Of a DNA stretch of 64,000 nt, positions 25,782 to 34,650 are shown piece after piece (position 1 is the first letter of the stretch; every line of letters begins with the position of its first letter). Both the position numbers and the translations under genes were made by a program. The stretch is from Priestia koreensis. Lineage in GTDB: Bacteria > Bacillota > Bacilli > Bacillales > Bacillaceae_H. Under the pieces are notes generated by a model. That model did not search any database, had not been told where the DNA came from, and saw only the letters and a list, made by a program, of their open reading frames with translations. Location of the stretch: positions 124,705 through 188,704 of the forward strand of contig NZ_LILC01000011.1 of the NCBI RefSeq assembly GCF_001274935.1. Direction: 5' to 3'.

Positions 25782-27546
25782 ATTCCGTTCGCGACTGTTG
25801 TTTGCACTATTAATTTTAATCATCATTGTTTTAATTGGCCTGGGCTTGTTACTTGGTCAACTATTCAAAAGCTTTTATTTGCAAACATTTCATGAGCGAA
25901 TGGAAAAAGAAGCTCACCTTGTGGAAATCTTCGTTCAGGAGGAAGGGATCACAAACCCTTACCTACAGGAGAAGATGGAAAGCGTTAGTTCTACGCTTAG
26001 TGCACGAACGACGATTGTTAGTACAGATGGATCGGTACTGGTGGATTCGAATCGAATAGAAGATTCTTCAACGCTTGAGGATAGCAAAGTATTGAAAAAA
26101 GTGCTAAAAGAACAGCTGACGAAAAAGAAGCCGTTTCATAAGATGAACGAAGAATATAATCTCTATTATTATGGTGCGCCTTTAATCATAAAAGATAAGC
26201 TTGTTGGTTTTGTGGTGCTTAGTACGTCCGTTGATTCTCTTAACGAGGTAAATCAACAAATTTGGGGACTGCTCGTCGGTAGTCTTGGTGTGGCGATGAT
26301 CGTCATTTTACTTCTCGGTGTACGAATCATGTCACAATATACGAAGCCAATTGAGTCTGCTACGAATGTGGCGATGGAACTAGCTAAGGGCAATTACAAG
26401 GCTCGTACATATGAAGATAATATTGATGAGACGGGAATGCTGAGCCAAGCGATCAATATGCTCGCACGCAACCTTCAAGATATGGTCAGCAACCAAGAAA
26501 TGCAACAAGACCGCTTACGCACGCTCATTGAAAATATGGGAAGTGGCATGATCTTAATTGATAGTCGCGGCTATATTAATCTTATTAACCGTGCATTTAA
26601 GGAACAGTTTCAAATTGACCCATCAGAGTATTTACATCAGCTCTATTACAATTGTTTTCAGCACCGAGAGCTTGTTTCTCTTGTTGAAGAAATATTTATG
26701 ACGGAAATTAAAGTTCGAAAGCAGCTACTGCTTCCAATTAAAATCGAACGAAAGCACTTTGACGTGTACGGTGCACCGATTATTGGCTTTAACGATGAAT
26801 GGAAAGGAATTGTGCTCGTCTTCCATGACATTACGGAATTAAAAAAACTTGAGCAGATGCGCAAAGACTTTGTGGCCAATGTATCACATGAATTAAAAAC
26901 GCCCATTACGTCTATTACAGGTTTCAGTGAAACGTTATTAGATGGAGCGATGGAAGATCCTCAGCTGACTGAACAATTCCTAGGCATTATTTTAAAAGAA
27001 AGTCAGCGCATGCAAAACTTGATTCAAGATTTATTGGATCTTTCCAAAGTGGAGCAACATGGATATGTTATTCACACAACGCCGGTTAACATTAAACAGA
27101 TGCTAGAAGAGATGGTGATGATTTTATCACCGCGAGCACAAGAGAAAGGTATTGCCCTGCACTTACATAAAACGTCTTCAGAGGGAATTCTGGATGGAGA
27201 CAGTGCGCGATTAAAACAAATTTTTATTAATTTAATTAGCAATGCCATTAACTACACGTTGACAGATGGAAAGGTAGATATTTCTATTAAAGAAAAGCGC
27301 CATCATGTTCAAGTGCAGATAAAGGACACAGGAATAGGCATTGAAGAAGAGGAAATTCCACGGATTTTTGAGCGGTTTTACCGTGTAGACAAGGCAAGAA
27401 GTCGCAACTCAGGTGGAACTGGTCTAGGACTAGCGATTGTAAAGCACCTTGTAGAGGCTCATCACGGAACAATTGACGTAGAGAGTGAAATTGAAAAGGG
27501 TACAACCTTTACCGTGACGTTACCGAAGTCATTTCAATCCGCTTGA
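25774..27546 (+). CDS. phoR: Phosphate-starvation sensor histidine kinase PhoR
   Basis: This 590-residue kinase has two membrane segments (about 7-30 and 165-185) with an extracellular sensor between them, a HAMP linker (about 188-240), a PAS domain (about 245-350), the dimerisation/phosphotransfer helix with the phosphorylated His372 (VSHELKTPITSI), and a HATPase end with N, D (KDTGIGI), F (IFERFYR) and G (GGTGLGLAI) boxes. It autophosphorylates and transfers to PhoP. The ATG overlaps the phoP stop by 8 bases. After it come a Pho box and terminator at 27554-27683. Confidence 0.96.
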   Translation: MNKFRSRLLFALLILIIIVLIGLGLLLGQLFKSFYLQTFHERMEKEAHLVEIFVQEEGITNPYLQEKMESVSSTLSARTTIVSTDGSVLVDSNRIEDSSTLEDSKVLKKVLKEQLTKKKPFHKMNEEYNLYYYGAPLIIKDKLVGFVVLSTSVDSLNEVNQQIWGLLVGSLGVAMIVILLLGVRIMSQYTKPIESATNVAMELAKGNYKARTYEDNIDETGMLSQAINMLARNLQDMVSNQEMQQDRLRTLIENMGSGMILIDSRGYINLINRAFKEQFQIDPSEYLHQLYYNCFQHRELVSLVEEIFMTEIKVRKQLLLPIKIERKHFDVYGAPIIGFNDEWKGIVLVFHDITELKKLEQMRKDFVANVSHELKTPITSITGFSETLLDGAMEDPQLTEQFLGIILKESQRMQNLIQDLLDLSKVEQHGYVIHTTPVNIKQMLEEMVMILSPRAQEKGIALHLHKTSSEGILDGDSARLKQIFINLISNAINYTLTDGKVDISIKEKRHHVQVQIKDTGIGIEEEEIPRIFERFYRVDKARSRNSGGTGLGLAIVKHLVEAHHGTIDVESEIEKGTTFTVTLPKSFQSA

Positions 27547-27553
27547 GAAATTG

Positions 27554-27607
27554 TTTACATGAATTTTACAATTTGTTTAAGCTTCGTTAATAAAAGATTG
27601 ATACACT
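27554..27607 (+). promoter_or_regulatory. Candidate Pho box and -10 downstream of phoR
   Basis: Four hexamers stand at exact 11-bp spacing: TTTACA (27554), TTTACA (27565), TTTAAG (27576), TTAATA (27587). A -10-like TACACT is at 27602-27607, so the expected start is near 27614 and the hexamers span about -60 to -22, the position reported for PhoP-activated promoters in B. subtilis. The last two hexamers are degenerate. Confidence 0.65.
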
Positions 27608-27613
27608 TTTAAG

Positions 27614-27683
27614 TGGAAACCCCTTCATCCAAGGAGCCAATTTGGATAGACGAAAACAGTTCATCTGTTTTCGTCTTTTTTTT
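27614..27683 (+). ncRNA. Candidate PhoP-activated small RNA
   Basis: From the predicted start to the terminator there are about 65 nt. They hold hairpin 1, ATCCAA (27627-27632) / TTGGAT (27642-27647) with loop GGAGCCAAT, and hairpin 2, the terminator AGACGAAAACAG (27648-27659) / CTGTTTTCGTCT (27665-27676) plus eight Ts. A leader peptide starting at TTG 27642 exists in frame but runs through the terminator. The same terminator also ends phoR, so a functional RNA is inference from the Pho box and structure. Confidence 0.4.
27648..27683 (+). terminator. Intrinsic terminator downstream of phoR
   Basis: A perfect 12-bp stem AGACGAAAACAG/CTGTTTTCGTCT with 5-nt loop and eight Ts. Confidence 0.92.
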
Positions 27684-27756
27684 ATATTAAGGTACCCGGC
27701 GGGCCATCACTGTAGTGAGCTTCTTTTTTGTAAATCCGTTCATACAAATAATGTTA

Positions 27757-27785
27757 TTGAAGGTTTTAACATACTTATATGTAAT
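27757..27785 (+). promoter_or_regulatory. Candidate promoter of hflK-hflC
   Basis: TTGAAG (27757-27762) and TGTAAT (27780-27785) are 17 bases apart, 66 bases before the hflK ATG. Upstream of it (27700-27728) TCACTGTAGTGA forms a short hairpin before a T-run. Confidence 0.45.
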
Positions 27786-27851
27786 AAAAATGAAACCTTT
27801 TTGACTTTGATCCGTAAAACAAGTAGAAGCAAAAACGAAAGGTGGGGGCCT

Positions 27852-28856
27852 ATGTTACAGATAAAAACCATAACTAAATTTATATGGGGCGGAGTTGCCC
27901 TAGTGATTTTAGGTATTATCGGATTCTCTTCATGGTATACGGTGGACGAATCAGAGCAAGCGGTAATTGCGACGTTCGGTTCTGTTGATGAGGGAGTCGT
28001 AGATCCAGGACTACACTTTAAAATGCCGTGGCCAATTCAACAAGTACAAAAGCTATCCAAGGAAACCTTCAGCTTGCAGTTCGGTTACAAAGAAGGGGAC
28101 GGACAGGTAGAGGAATATCCAAAAGATACAAAGATGGTAACAGGAGACGAAAACATCGTATTAGCGGACTTGGTTGTTCAATGGAAAATTACCGAGCCTG
28201 AAAAATACTTATATAATTCAGAAGATCCAAAGCAGATTTTATACAATGCAACAAGTGCTTCACTTCGAAGTATTGTAGGGAGTTCAAAGATTGACGATGC
28301 GTTAACTTCAGGAAAAGCAAAAATTGAGACAGATGTACGTGGACTTTTAACAGAGTTAATGAAGAAATATAATGTCGGCATTTCAGTGGTGAACGTCAAG
28401 CTACAGGATGTAGAATTGCCAAATAAAGAAGTGCGAAAAGCCTTTACAAACGTAACAGATGCAAGAGAAACGATGAATACCAAAATTAATGAAGCGAATA
28501 AATATCGCAACAAGCGTACAAAAGAAGCAGAGGGAGAACGTGATGCCTTAATTTCTGCTGCAAAAGGTGATGAAGTATCACGTATTGAAACGGCAAAAGG
28601 AGATGTTGCCGTATTCAACTCGATTTACGAGGAATATAAAAAATCACCTGACATTACGAAAAAACGTCTCATTCTGGAAACAATCGAAAAAGTATTTCCG
28701 AACGCAGATATTTATATTATGAAAGATGATGGAAATACGATGAAGTATCTACCGATTGCGCCGATTGATAAAGCAGCAAAAAGTGATGCAACACCGAAAA
28801 TAGACCAAAATCAAGCCGATGAAAGCAAAGCGGAAGGAAGTGATGGCAATGAGTAA
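27852..28856 (+). CDS. hflK: HflK-like SPFH/Band 7 membrane protein
   Basis: This 334-residue protein has an N-terminal membrane anchor (about residues 9-30) followed by the prohibitin/Band 7 domain (VDESEQAVIATFGSV...GLHFKMPWPIQQV) and a long helical, charged tail (EANKYRNKRTKEAEGERDALISAAKGDE). With HflC it forms a large membrane complex that, in E. coli, restrains the FtsH protease. I use ATG 27852 (after GGTGGGGG); the upstream frame to 27642 crosses a terminator. Its end overlaps hflC by 8 bases. B. subtilis lacks this pair, so it is a lineage-specific part of the locus. Confidence 0.9.
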   Translation: MLQIKTITKFIWGGVALVILGIIGFSSWYTVDESEQAVIATFGSVDEGVVDPGLHFKMPWPIQQVQKLSKETFSLQFGYKEGDGQVEEYPKDTKMVTGDENIVLADLVVQWKITEPEKYLYNSEDPKQILYNATSASLRSIVGSSKIDDALTSGKAKIETDVRGLLTELMKKYNVGISVVNVKLQDVELPNKEVRKAFTNVTDARETMNTKINEANKYRNKRTKEAEGERDALISAAKGDEVSRIETAKGDVAVFNSIYEEYKKSPDITKKRLILETIEKVFPNADIYIMKDDGNTMKYLPIAPIDKAAKSDATPKIDQNQADESKAEGSDGNE

Positions 28857-29781
28857 TTCAAACGTAATTGATGTGGAAAGCAGACGCGGCAATAAGCTTA
28901 CTCCACAGCTCATAAAAAAGGGTGTTATCTTTGTCATTGTCATTGCCTTTCTTCTCTTTTTACTGAGTAATATCTTTATCGTGAAAGAGAATGAATACAA
29001 GGTTGTGCGTCAGTTTGGGGAAGTAGTAAAAATTGTTTCAAAACCAGGATTGCATGTTAAAATTCCATTTGTTCAGTCCATCACGTCTATTCCGAAATAT
29101 CAAATGACCTATGACATTAAGGAAGCAGAGATTAATACAAAGGATAAGAAACGGATGCTTGTAGACAATTACGCTATTTGGCGAGTGGATAATCCGAAAA
29201 AATTGATTTCTAATGCACGATCTGTTGTTAACGCGGAAACAAAAATGGGTGAATTTATTTTCTCAGTCGTCCGCTCTGAATTGGGTAAGCTTGAATACGA
29301 TGAAATCATTGACGATGAAAAATCGAGCCGAGGAAGTCTGAACGATCAAATTACAGAACAAGTAAATAACCTATTAGCGGATGATGATTATGGAGTCACG
29401 GTAACAGACGTACGTATTAAACGTACGGATCTTCCACAGGAGAATGAAAAGTCTGTGTATCGCCGCATGATTTCTGAGCGCGAAACGAAAGCGCAGGAAT
29501 ATTTATCAATGGGAGACGCAAGTAAAAATCGAATTACCGCGGAAACAGATAAAGAAGTAAAAGAAATGCTAGCGAAAGCTCAGGCACAAGCAGAAGGAAT
29601 TAGGGGTAACGGAGAACAAAAAGCCGCTCAAATTTATAATCAGTCTTATGCAAAAGACGTAAAGTTTTATGATCTATACCGTACGCTTCAATCGTATACA
29701 AAAACGATTAACGATAAAAGCGTAATTGTATTGCCATCGGATTCCCCATACGCACGTATATTAATGGGATATAGTGAATAA
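28849..29781 (+). CDS. hflC: HflC-like SPFH/Band 7 membrane protein
   Basis: This 310-residue partner of HflK has a membrane segment (about residues 25-45, FVIVIAFLLFLLSNIFIV), the Band 7 domain (VKENEYKVVRQFGEVVKIVSKPGLHVKIPFVQSI), a MISERETKAQEYLSMGDA helix and the conserved end LPSDSPYARIL. The start ATG 28849 lies inside the end of hflK and follows GGAAGGAAG; an ATG at 28843 is possible. Together they are a two-gene operon closed by a terminator. The role in FtsH control is from the family, not shown here. Confidence 0.9.
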   Translation: MSNSNVIDVESRRGNKLTPQLIKKGVIFVIVIAFLLFLLSNIFIVKENEYKVVRQFGEVVKIVSKPGLHVKIPFVQSITSIPKYQMTYDIKEAEINTKDKKRMLVDNYAIWRVDNPKKLISNARSVVNAETKMGEFIFSVVRSELGKLEYDEIIDDEKSSRGSLNDQITEQVNNLLADDDYGVTVTDVRIKRTDLPQENEKSVYRRMISERETKAQEYLSMGDASKNRITAETDKEVKEMLAKAQAQAEGIRGNGEQKAAQIYNQSYAKDVKFYDLYRTLQSYTKTINDKSVIVLPSDSPYARILMGYSE

Positions 29782-29815
29782 AAACTAATTTTTCGCAACT
29801 AATATAAATAAATGA

Positions 29816-29848
29816 GAGCTTCCAATATCCATTGGAGGCTCCTTTTTT
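29816..29848 (+). terminator. Intrinsic terminator after hflC
   Basis: GAGCTTCCAAT pairs with ATTGGAGGCTC around ATCC (one mismatch), then CTTTTTT. Confidence 0.87.
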
Positions 29849-29923
29849 CTTTCTCTTCCCGATTCTGTTAAAATAGAAAATAGACGATTACTTGAACAAA
29901 TGAAACTAAGTGGAGGACCTTCT

Positions 29924-32554
29924 ATGTCAAAAAAACTAATTTTAATTGATGGGAATAGTATTGCCTATCGTGCATTCTTCGCATTGCCTTTGCTTAATAA
30001 CGACAAGGGAATACATACAAATGCGGTTTATGGCTTCACAATGATGCTTATGCGAATTATTGAGGAGGAAAAGCCTACTCATATGCTAGTTGCTTTTGAT
30101 GCTGGAAAAACAACGTTCCGTCATAAAACCTTTACAGAATACAAGGGCGGAAGACAAAAAACGCCACCTGAGCTTTCAGAGCAATTTCCGTTTATTCGTG
30201 AGCTTCTAGATGCTTACCAAGTGAAGCGCTATGAGATCGAAAACTACGAAGCCGATGATATTATCGGTACGCTGTCACTTCAAGCAGAAAAGGACGGCTT
30301 TGAGGTAAAAGTTATCTCGGGTGATAAAGATTTACTGCAGCTTGTTTCTGACCGTGTGACGGTTGATATTACTCGAAAAGGAATTACAGAGGTCGATTCA
30401 TACGATCCAGCTGCAATTGATGAAAAGTACGGAATTACACCTGATCAAATTATTGACATGAAGGGATTAATGGGCGATAGCTCTGATAATATTCCTGGTG
30501 TTCCAGGCGTCGGGGAGAAAACAGCTCTGAAGCTGTTAAAAGAGCACGAAACGGTTGAAAAATTATTAACGGCTATTGACCAAGTGAGCGGAAAAAAATT
30601 AAAAGAAAAGCTCGAAGAATTTAAAGATCAAGCATTAATGAGTAAGGAGCTTGCGACTATTTTCCGCGAAGTGCCAATGGAAATGGCGGTAACAGATCTT
30701 GCTTATGAAGGATACGATGTTGATCGTTTGACAGCGTTATTTAAAGAGCTTGGCTTTAATACGCTGCTTGAAAAACTGGGCTATGAGGGAGAAACAGTAA
30801 GCGAAGAGCTGGAGAATCTTGATGTTACCACTGTAGAAGAAGTCACAGAGGACATGCTCGTTTCACCTTCAGCTCTTATTGTGGAATTGTTTGATGAAAA
30901 CTACCATCACTCAGACATTATTGGCTTTGGTCTTGCCAATGAAAGCGGCGAATATTTTATTCCAGCATCTGTCGGTCTACAATCGGACGTATTCGTTCAG
31001 TGGTTAGAAGATCAACAAGCAGAGAAAGTTGTGTTTGATGCCAAGCGTTCAGTCGTAGCATTAAAATGGAAAAATATTGATATAAAAGGCATCAATTTTG
31101 ATATTCTAATGGCGTCCTACTTACTGAACCCAGCAGATTCGAACGAAGATCTATCAACCGTTGCAAGAACAAAAGGATATTCCCAAGTTCAAACCGATGA
31201 AGCCGTATATGGAAAAGGCGCGAAACGCAAAGTACCAGAAGAAGGGGATCTTGCAGAGCACATTGTGCGAAAGGCTGTAGCCGTTTATCATCTCAAGGAT
31301 GCTTTTTATGAAGGATTAAAAGAAAACGAGCAGCTCGACTTACTCATGGAATTGGAACTGCCACTTTCGCTTGTATTAGCTGATATGGAGGCTCAAGGTG
31401 TCAGAGTTGATCGCAATAAGCTCAATGACATGGGCGTAGACATTAAAAAGCGATTAGAAGAAATTGAACAGCGCATTTACGAGCTAGCTGGAACAGAGTT
31501 TAACATTAATTCACCGAAGCAACTTGGTGTGGTCTTATTTGAACAGCTACAGCTACCGGTTGTAAAAAAGACGAAGACAGGTTACTCAACGTCAGCTGAT
31601 GTACTTGAGCAGCTGCAGGGTGCTCACGAAATTATTCCATATATCTTGGATTACCGTCAGCTAGGAAAGCTTCAATCTACGTACATTGAAGGCCTAAAGA
31701 AAGTTATTTACGAAGAAACGGACAAAGTTCATACAAGATTCAACCAAACGCTGACACAAACAGGGCGCTTAAGCTCAACAGATCCAAATCTTCAAAACAT
31801 CCCGATTCGATTAGAAGAAGGACGAAAAATCAGACAAGCGTTTGTTCCGTCTGAACCAGATTGGATCATGTTCGCAGCAGACTATTCGCAAATTGAGCTA
31901 CGTGTTCTCGCTCACATTGCGCAAGATAAAGAATTAATTGATGCATTTCAACATGACTTAGATATTCATACGAAAACTGCAATGGATGTTTTCCACGTTG
32001 AAAAGGAAGACGTAACGTCGAATATGAGAAGACAAGCAAAAGCCGTGAACTTTGGAATTGTGTATGGAATTAGTGATTATGGTCTTTCTCAAAACTTAGG
32101 CATTACAAGAAAAGAAGCGGGCAAATTCATTGATCGCTACTTAGAGAGTTTCACAGGCGTTAAAGAGTACATGGAGGATATCGTTCACGATGCCAAAAGT
32201 AAGGGCTATGTGACGACGTTATTAAATCGACGTCGTTACCTCCCAGAGATCACAAGCCGTAATTTCAACTTGCGAAGCTTTGCTGAACGTACAGCGATGA
32301 ATACACCGATTCAAGGAACAGCTGCAGATATTATTAAAAAAGCGATGATCGCAATGAGCGAGCGCTTAGAAAAAGAAGGAATGAAAGCACGTCTGTTGCT
32401 TCAAGTACACGATGAATTGATTTTTGAAGCACCACAAGAAGAGATTGAAAAGCTACAAGAAATCGTTCCAGACGTAATGGAGAACGCACTACAGCTAGAT
32501 GTACCACTAAAAGTAGACTATGCATACGGACCAACATGGTTTGATGCGAAGTAA
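29924..32554 (+). CDS. polA: DNA polymerase I
   Basis: The enzyme fills gaps and removes RNA primers during repair and lagging-strand maturation. The 876-residue protein has the 5' nuclease domain (1-290: LIDGNSIAYRAFFA, NYEADDIIGTL, GLMGDSSDNIPGVPGVGEKTA), a proofreading-like domain (about 300-465) in which the DxE exonuclease motif is not present, as in other bacilli, and the polymerase domain with motif A DYSQIELR, motif B RRQAKAVNFGIVYG and motif C QVHDELIFE. The start is ATG 29924 after GTGGAGGACC; an in-frame ATG at 29900 has no RBS. It is followed closely by mutM. Confidence 0.96.
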   Translation: MSKKLILIDGNSIAYRAFFALPLLNNDKGIHTNAVYGFTMMLMRIIEEEKPTHMLVAFDAGKTTFRHKTFTEYKGGRQKTPPELSEQFPFIRELLDAYQVKRYEIENYEADDIIGTLSLQAEKDGFEVKVISGDKDLLQLVSDRVTVDITRKGITEVDSYDPAAIDEKYGITPDQIIDMKGLMGDSSDNIPGVPGVGEKTALKLLKEHETVEKLLTAIDQVSGKKLKEKLEEFKDQALMSKELATIFREVPMEMAVTDLAYEGYDVDRLTALFKELGFNTLLEKLGYEGETVSEELENLDVTTVEEVTEDMLVSPSALIVELFDENYHHSDIIGFGLANESGEYFIPASVGLQSDVFVQWLEDQQAEKVVFDAKRSVVALKWKNIDIKGINFDILMASYLLNPADSNEDLSTVARTKGYSQVQTDEAVYGKGAKRKVPEEGDLAEHIVRKAVAVYHLKDAFYEGLKENEQLDLLMELELPLSLVLADMEAQGVRVDRNKLNDMGVDIKKRLEEIEQRIYELAGTEFNINSPKQLGVVLFEQLQLPVVKKTKTGYSTSADVLEQLQGAHEIIPYILDYRQLGKLQSTYIEGLKKVIYEETDKVHTRFNQTLTQTGRLSSTDPNLQNIPIRLEEGRKIRQAFVPSEPDWIMFAADYSQIELRVLAHIAQDKELIDAFQHDLDIHTKTAMDVFHVEKEDVTSNMRRQAKAVNFGIVYGISDYGLSQNLGITRKEAGKFIDRYLESFTGVKEYMEDIVHDAKSKGYVTTLLNRRRYLPEITSRNFNLRSFAERTAMNTPIQGTAADIIKKAMIAMSERLEKEGMKARLLLQVHDELIFEAPQEEIEKLQEIVPDVMENALQLDVPLKVDYAYGPTWFDAK

Positions 32555-32632
32555 TGATACTAAACAAATGGGAGCAGCAATCTTTTTTTAGGTTGTTGCT
32601 TTACTGACAGCTTAGAAAAGGAAGGGATTAAA

Positions 32633-33463
32633 ATGCCTGAATTACCAGAGGTTGAAACGGTAAGACGCACGTTAATTGAATTAGTTAAAGGGAAAACGAT
32701 CAAAACAGTAACGGTTTTATGGCCAAACATTATAAAAAAACCTGCCGAAATCGAGCAGTTTGCGGATGCATTGATCGGTGAAACGATCCAAGACGTAGGG
32801 AGAAGAGGAAAGTTTTTAAAAATCTTTCTGGACCATTACGTAATTGTTTCTCACCTGCGTATGGAAGGTCGATATGCGTTAGCAAAGAAAGAAGAGCCTT
32901 ATGATAAGCATACCCACGTTATGTTTGAATTCACGGATGGTACTGAGTTGCGCTACCGTGATGTTCGGAAATTTGGTACGATGCATTTATTTACAAAAGG
33001 ACAGGAAGAAACAGAAGCGCCTCTTGCAACTCTTGGACCTGAGCCATTTGACGAAGCATTTACTGCAACACTCCTAAAAGAACGCCTTATGAAAACCAAT
33101 CGTAAAGTAAAAGCCGCACTGCTTGATCAGACTATTGTGGTTGGATTAGGAAACATCTATGTAGATGAAGCATTGTTCCGAGCGTCTATTCATCCAGAGA
33201 AAATTTCCAATCAGTTAACGGATGACGAAATAACAAAGCTTCATGAAGAAATCATCAAAACACTTGCCGAAGCAATTGAATTAGGCGGAAGTACCGTTCG
33301 TTCGTATGTGAACACGCAAGGGAAGGTAGGACAGTTTCAGCTTCAGCTGTATGTGTATGGGAAAAAAGGTGAAGCGTGCCGTAATTGCGGAACCGCTATT
33401 GAAAAGACGGTTGTAGCAGGACGCGGAACTCACATTTGTCCGAAATGTCAGCAACTTTCATAG
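32633..33463 (+). CDS. mutM: Formamidopyrimidine-DNA glycosylase
   Basis: The bifunctional glycosylase/AP lyase removes 8-oxoguanine and formamidopyrimidines. The N-terminal MPELPEVETVRR carries the catalytic Pro2 and Glu3; GRRGKFLKI near residue 53 has the conserved Lys, and the C-terminal zinc finger is CRNCGTAIEKTVVAGRGTHICPKC. The 276-residue length is normal. The start ATG 32633 follows AAAAGGAAGGG. A weak hairpin (32571-32604) separates it from polA, so co-transcription is likely; ytaF and coaE follow as in B. subtilis. Confidence 0.96.
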   Translation: MPELPEVETVRRTLIELVKGKTIKTVTVLWPNIIKKPAEIEQFADALIGETIQDVGRRGKFLKIFLDHYVIVSHLRMEGRYALAKKEEPYDKHTHVMFEFTDGTELRYRDVRKFGTMHLFTKGQEETEAPLATLGPEPFDEAFTATLLKERLMKTNRKVKAALLDQTIVVGLGNIYVDEALFRASIHPEKISNQLTDDEITKLHEEIIKTLAEAIELGGSTVRSYVNTQGKVGQFQLQLYVYGKKGEACRNCGTAIEKTVVAGRGTHICPKCQQLS

Positions 33464-33530
33464 GCAACTATAACAAAGGATAGGCTTCTTTCATATACTA
33501 TCTCTGATACGATATGGAAGGAGCTTTATC

Positions 33531-34169
33531 ATGACCGTTTTATTCTCACTACTTTTATTAGCTTTTGCCGTCAGCCTTGATAATTTTAGCGTTGGATTGA
33601 CGTATGGCTTAAGAAAATTACGAATTCCATTAAAATCAATTATCATTATCTCCTGCTGCTCGGCGCTCTCATTAGTTGTTTCAATGCTATTAGGAAACCT
33701 GTTAGCTACATTTGTATCACCCGCATTTACGGAAAAACTCGGAGGATTCATTTTATTAATTCTCGGGGCATGGGTTTTGTATCAATTTTTCCATCCCTCT
33801 GATTCTCAGGTGGAAAATAAAAAAGAAGAAAAGGTTCTATTAAAACTTGAAATTAAAACACTCGGTGTGGTCATCAACATCTTAAAAAAACCGACCGTCG
33901 CCGACTTTGATCAATCTGGTTCCATTAACGGAATTGAAGCGATCATGCTAGGTGTGGCCCTTTCCTTAGATGCCTTTGGAGCAGGAATAGGTGCTGCCTT
34001 ACTCGGGTACTCCCCACTGTACTTATCCATTATTGTTGGACTCATGAGCTTCTGTTTTTTAGGTCTAGGTATTTATTTTGGTAAAGCCTTCTCACACTTA
34101 AAATGGATGAAATCCTTCTCATTCCTCCCCGGGGTGCTACTCATTATCCTTGGGATTTTACGTCTATAA
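33531..34169 (+). CDS. ytaF: Sporulation membrane protein YtaF (MntP-like fold)
   Basis: This 212-residue protein has six membrane segments in two similar halves: residues 1-90 contain LLAFAVSLDNFSVGLTYGLR, and 130-212 contain AIMLGVALSLDAFGAGIGAALL. The repeated (S)LDxF/AG motif is that of the manganese exporter MntP and YtaF groups. The B. subtilis orthologue is a sporulation protein under mother-cell control. The start ATG 33531 follows AAGGAGC. It sits between mutM and coaE as in other bacilli; a duplicated repeat lies downstream. Confidence 0.87.
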   Translation: MTVLFSLLLLAFAVSLDNFSVGLTYGLRKLRIPLKSIIIISCCSALSLVVSMLLGNLLATFVSPAFTEKLGGFILLILGAWVLYQFFHPSDSQVENKKEEKVLLKLEIKTLGVVINILKKPTVADFDQSGSINGIEAIMLGVALSLDAFGAGIGAALLGYSPLYLSIIVGLMSFCFLGLGIYFGKAFSHLKWMKSFSFLPGVLLIILGILRL

Positions 34170-34194
34170 GTTCGTACATGTACGTGTAGAAAAT

Positions 34195-34394
34195 CCATCG
34201 CAATGAAGGAAGAAGTCTCCAAAACGTCCCCATTCGATGAAAAGAGGTCTGAAGAGGAAGATGCGCCGACTCCTACGGGATTAGCGGGACAGATGAGACC
34301 CCGCAGGAAGCGAAGCGACGAGGAGGCTCAGCGCCCGCCCCGTGGAAAGGAAGCAATCTGAAACGAAAGGCCGAACTAGTTAAAAATATAATCC
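34195..34394 (+). repeat. Repeat unit, copy 1, between ytaF and coaE
   Basis: About 173 bp (34222-34394) are near-identical to copy 2 (four substitution/indel differences by eye), and the preceding ~27 bp match copy 2 more loosely. The element contains GCGGGACAGATGAGACCCCGC (stem GCGGG/CCCGC) and a GC-rich GCGAAGCGACGAGGAGGCTCAGCGCCCG tract, a pattern that I recall as a dispersed repeat of Bacillaceae genomes. No coding role is evident. Confidence 0.85.
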
Positions 34395-34423
34395 AGTTTG
34401 AAGTCGAAGAAGAAGATTCCAAC

Positions 34424-34623
34424 CCATTACATGAAGGTAGAATTCTTTGAAACGTCCCCATTCGATGAAAAGAGGTCTGAAGAGGAAGATGCGCCGACTC
34501 CTACAGGATTAGCGGGACAGATGAGACCCCGCAGGAAGCGAAGCGACGAGGAGGCTCAGCGCCCGCTCCGTGGAAAGCGAAGCAATCTGAAACGAAAGAC
34601 CGAACTAGTTAAAAATATAATCC
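34424..34623 (+). repeat. Repeat unit, copy 2, just upstream of coaE
   Basis: A direct-repeat partner of copy 1 at an offset of 228-229 bp, ending 27 bases before the coaE start and reaching nearly to its ribosome-binding site. The differences from copy 1 include ACGGG/ACAGG, CGCCCCG/CGCTCCG and an extra C in GGAAAGCGAAGC. Confidence 0.85.
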
Positions 34624-34650
34624 CACTTTCATTCAAAAAGGAGAAGAAAT

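Noticed and set aside
28178..28618. 146-codon minus-strand frame opposite hflK
   Set aside because: Antisense to the Band 7 domain, no supporting start signal.
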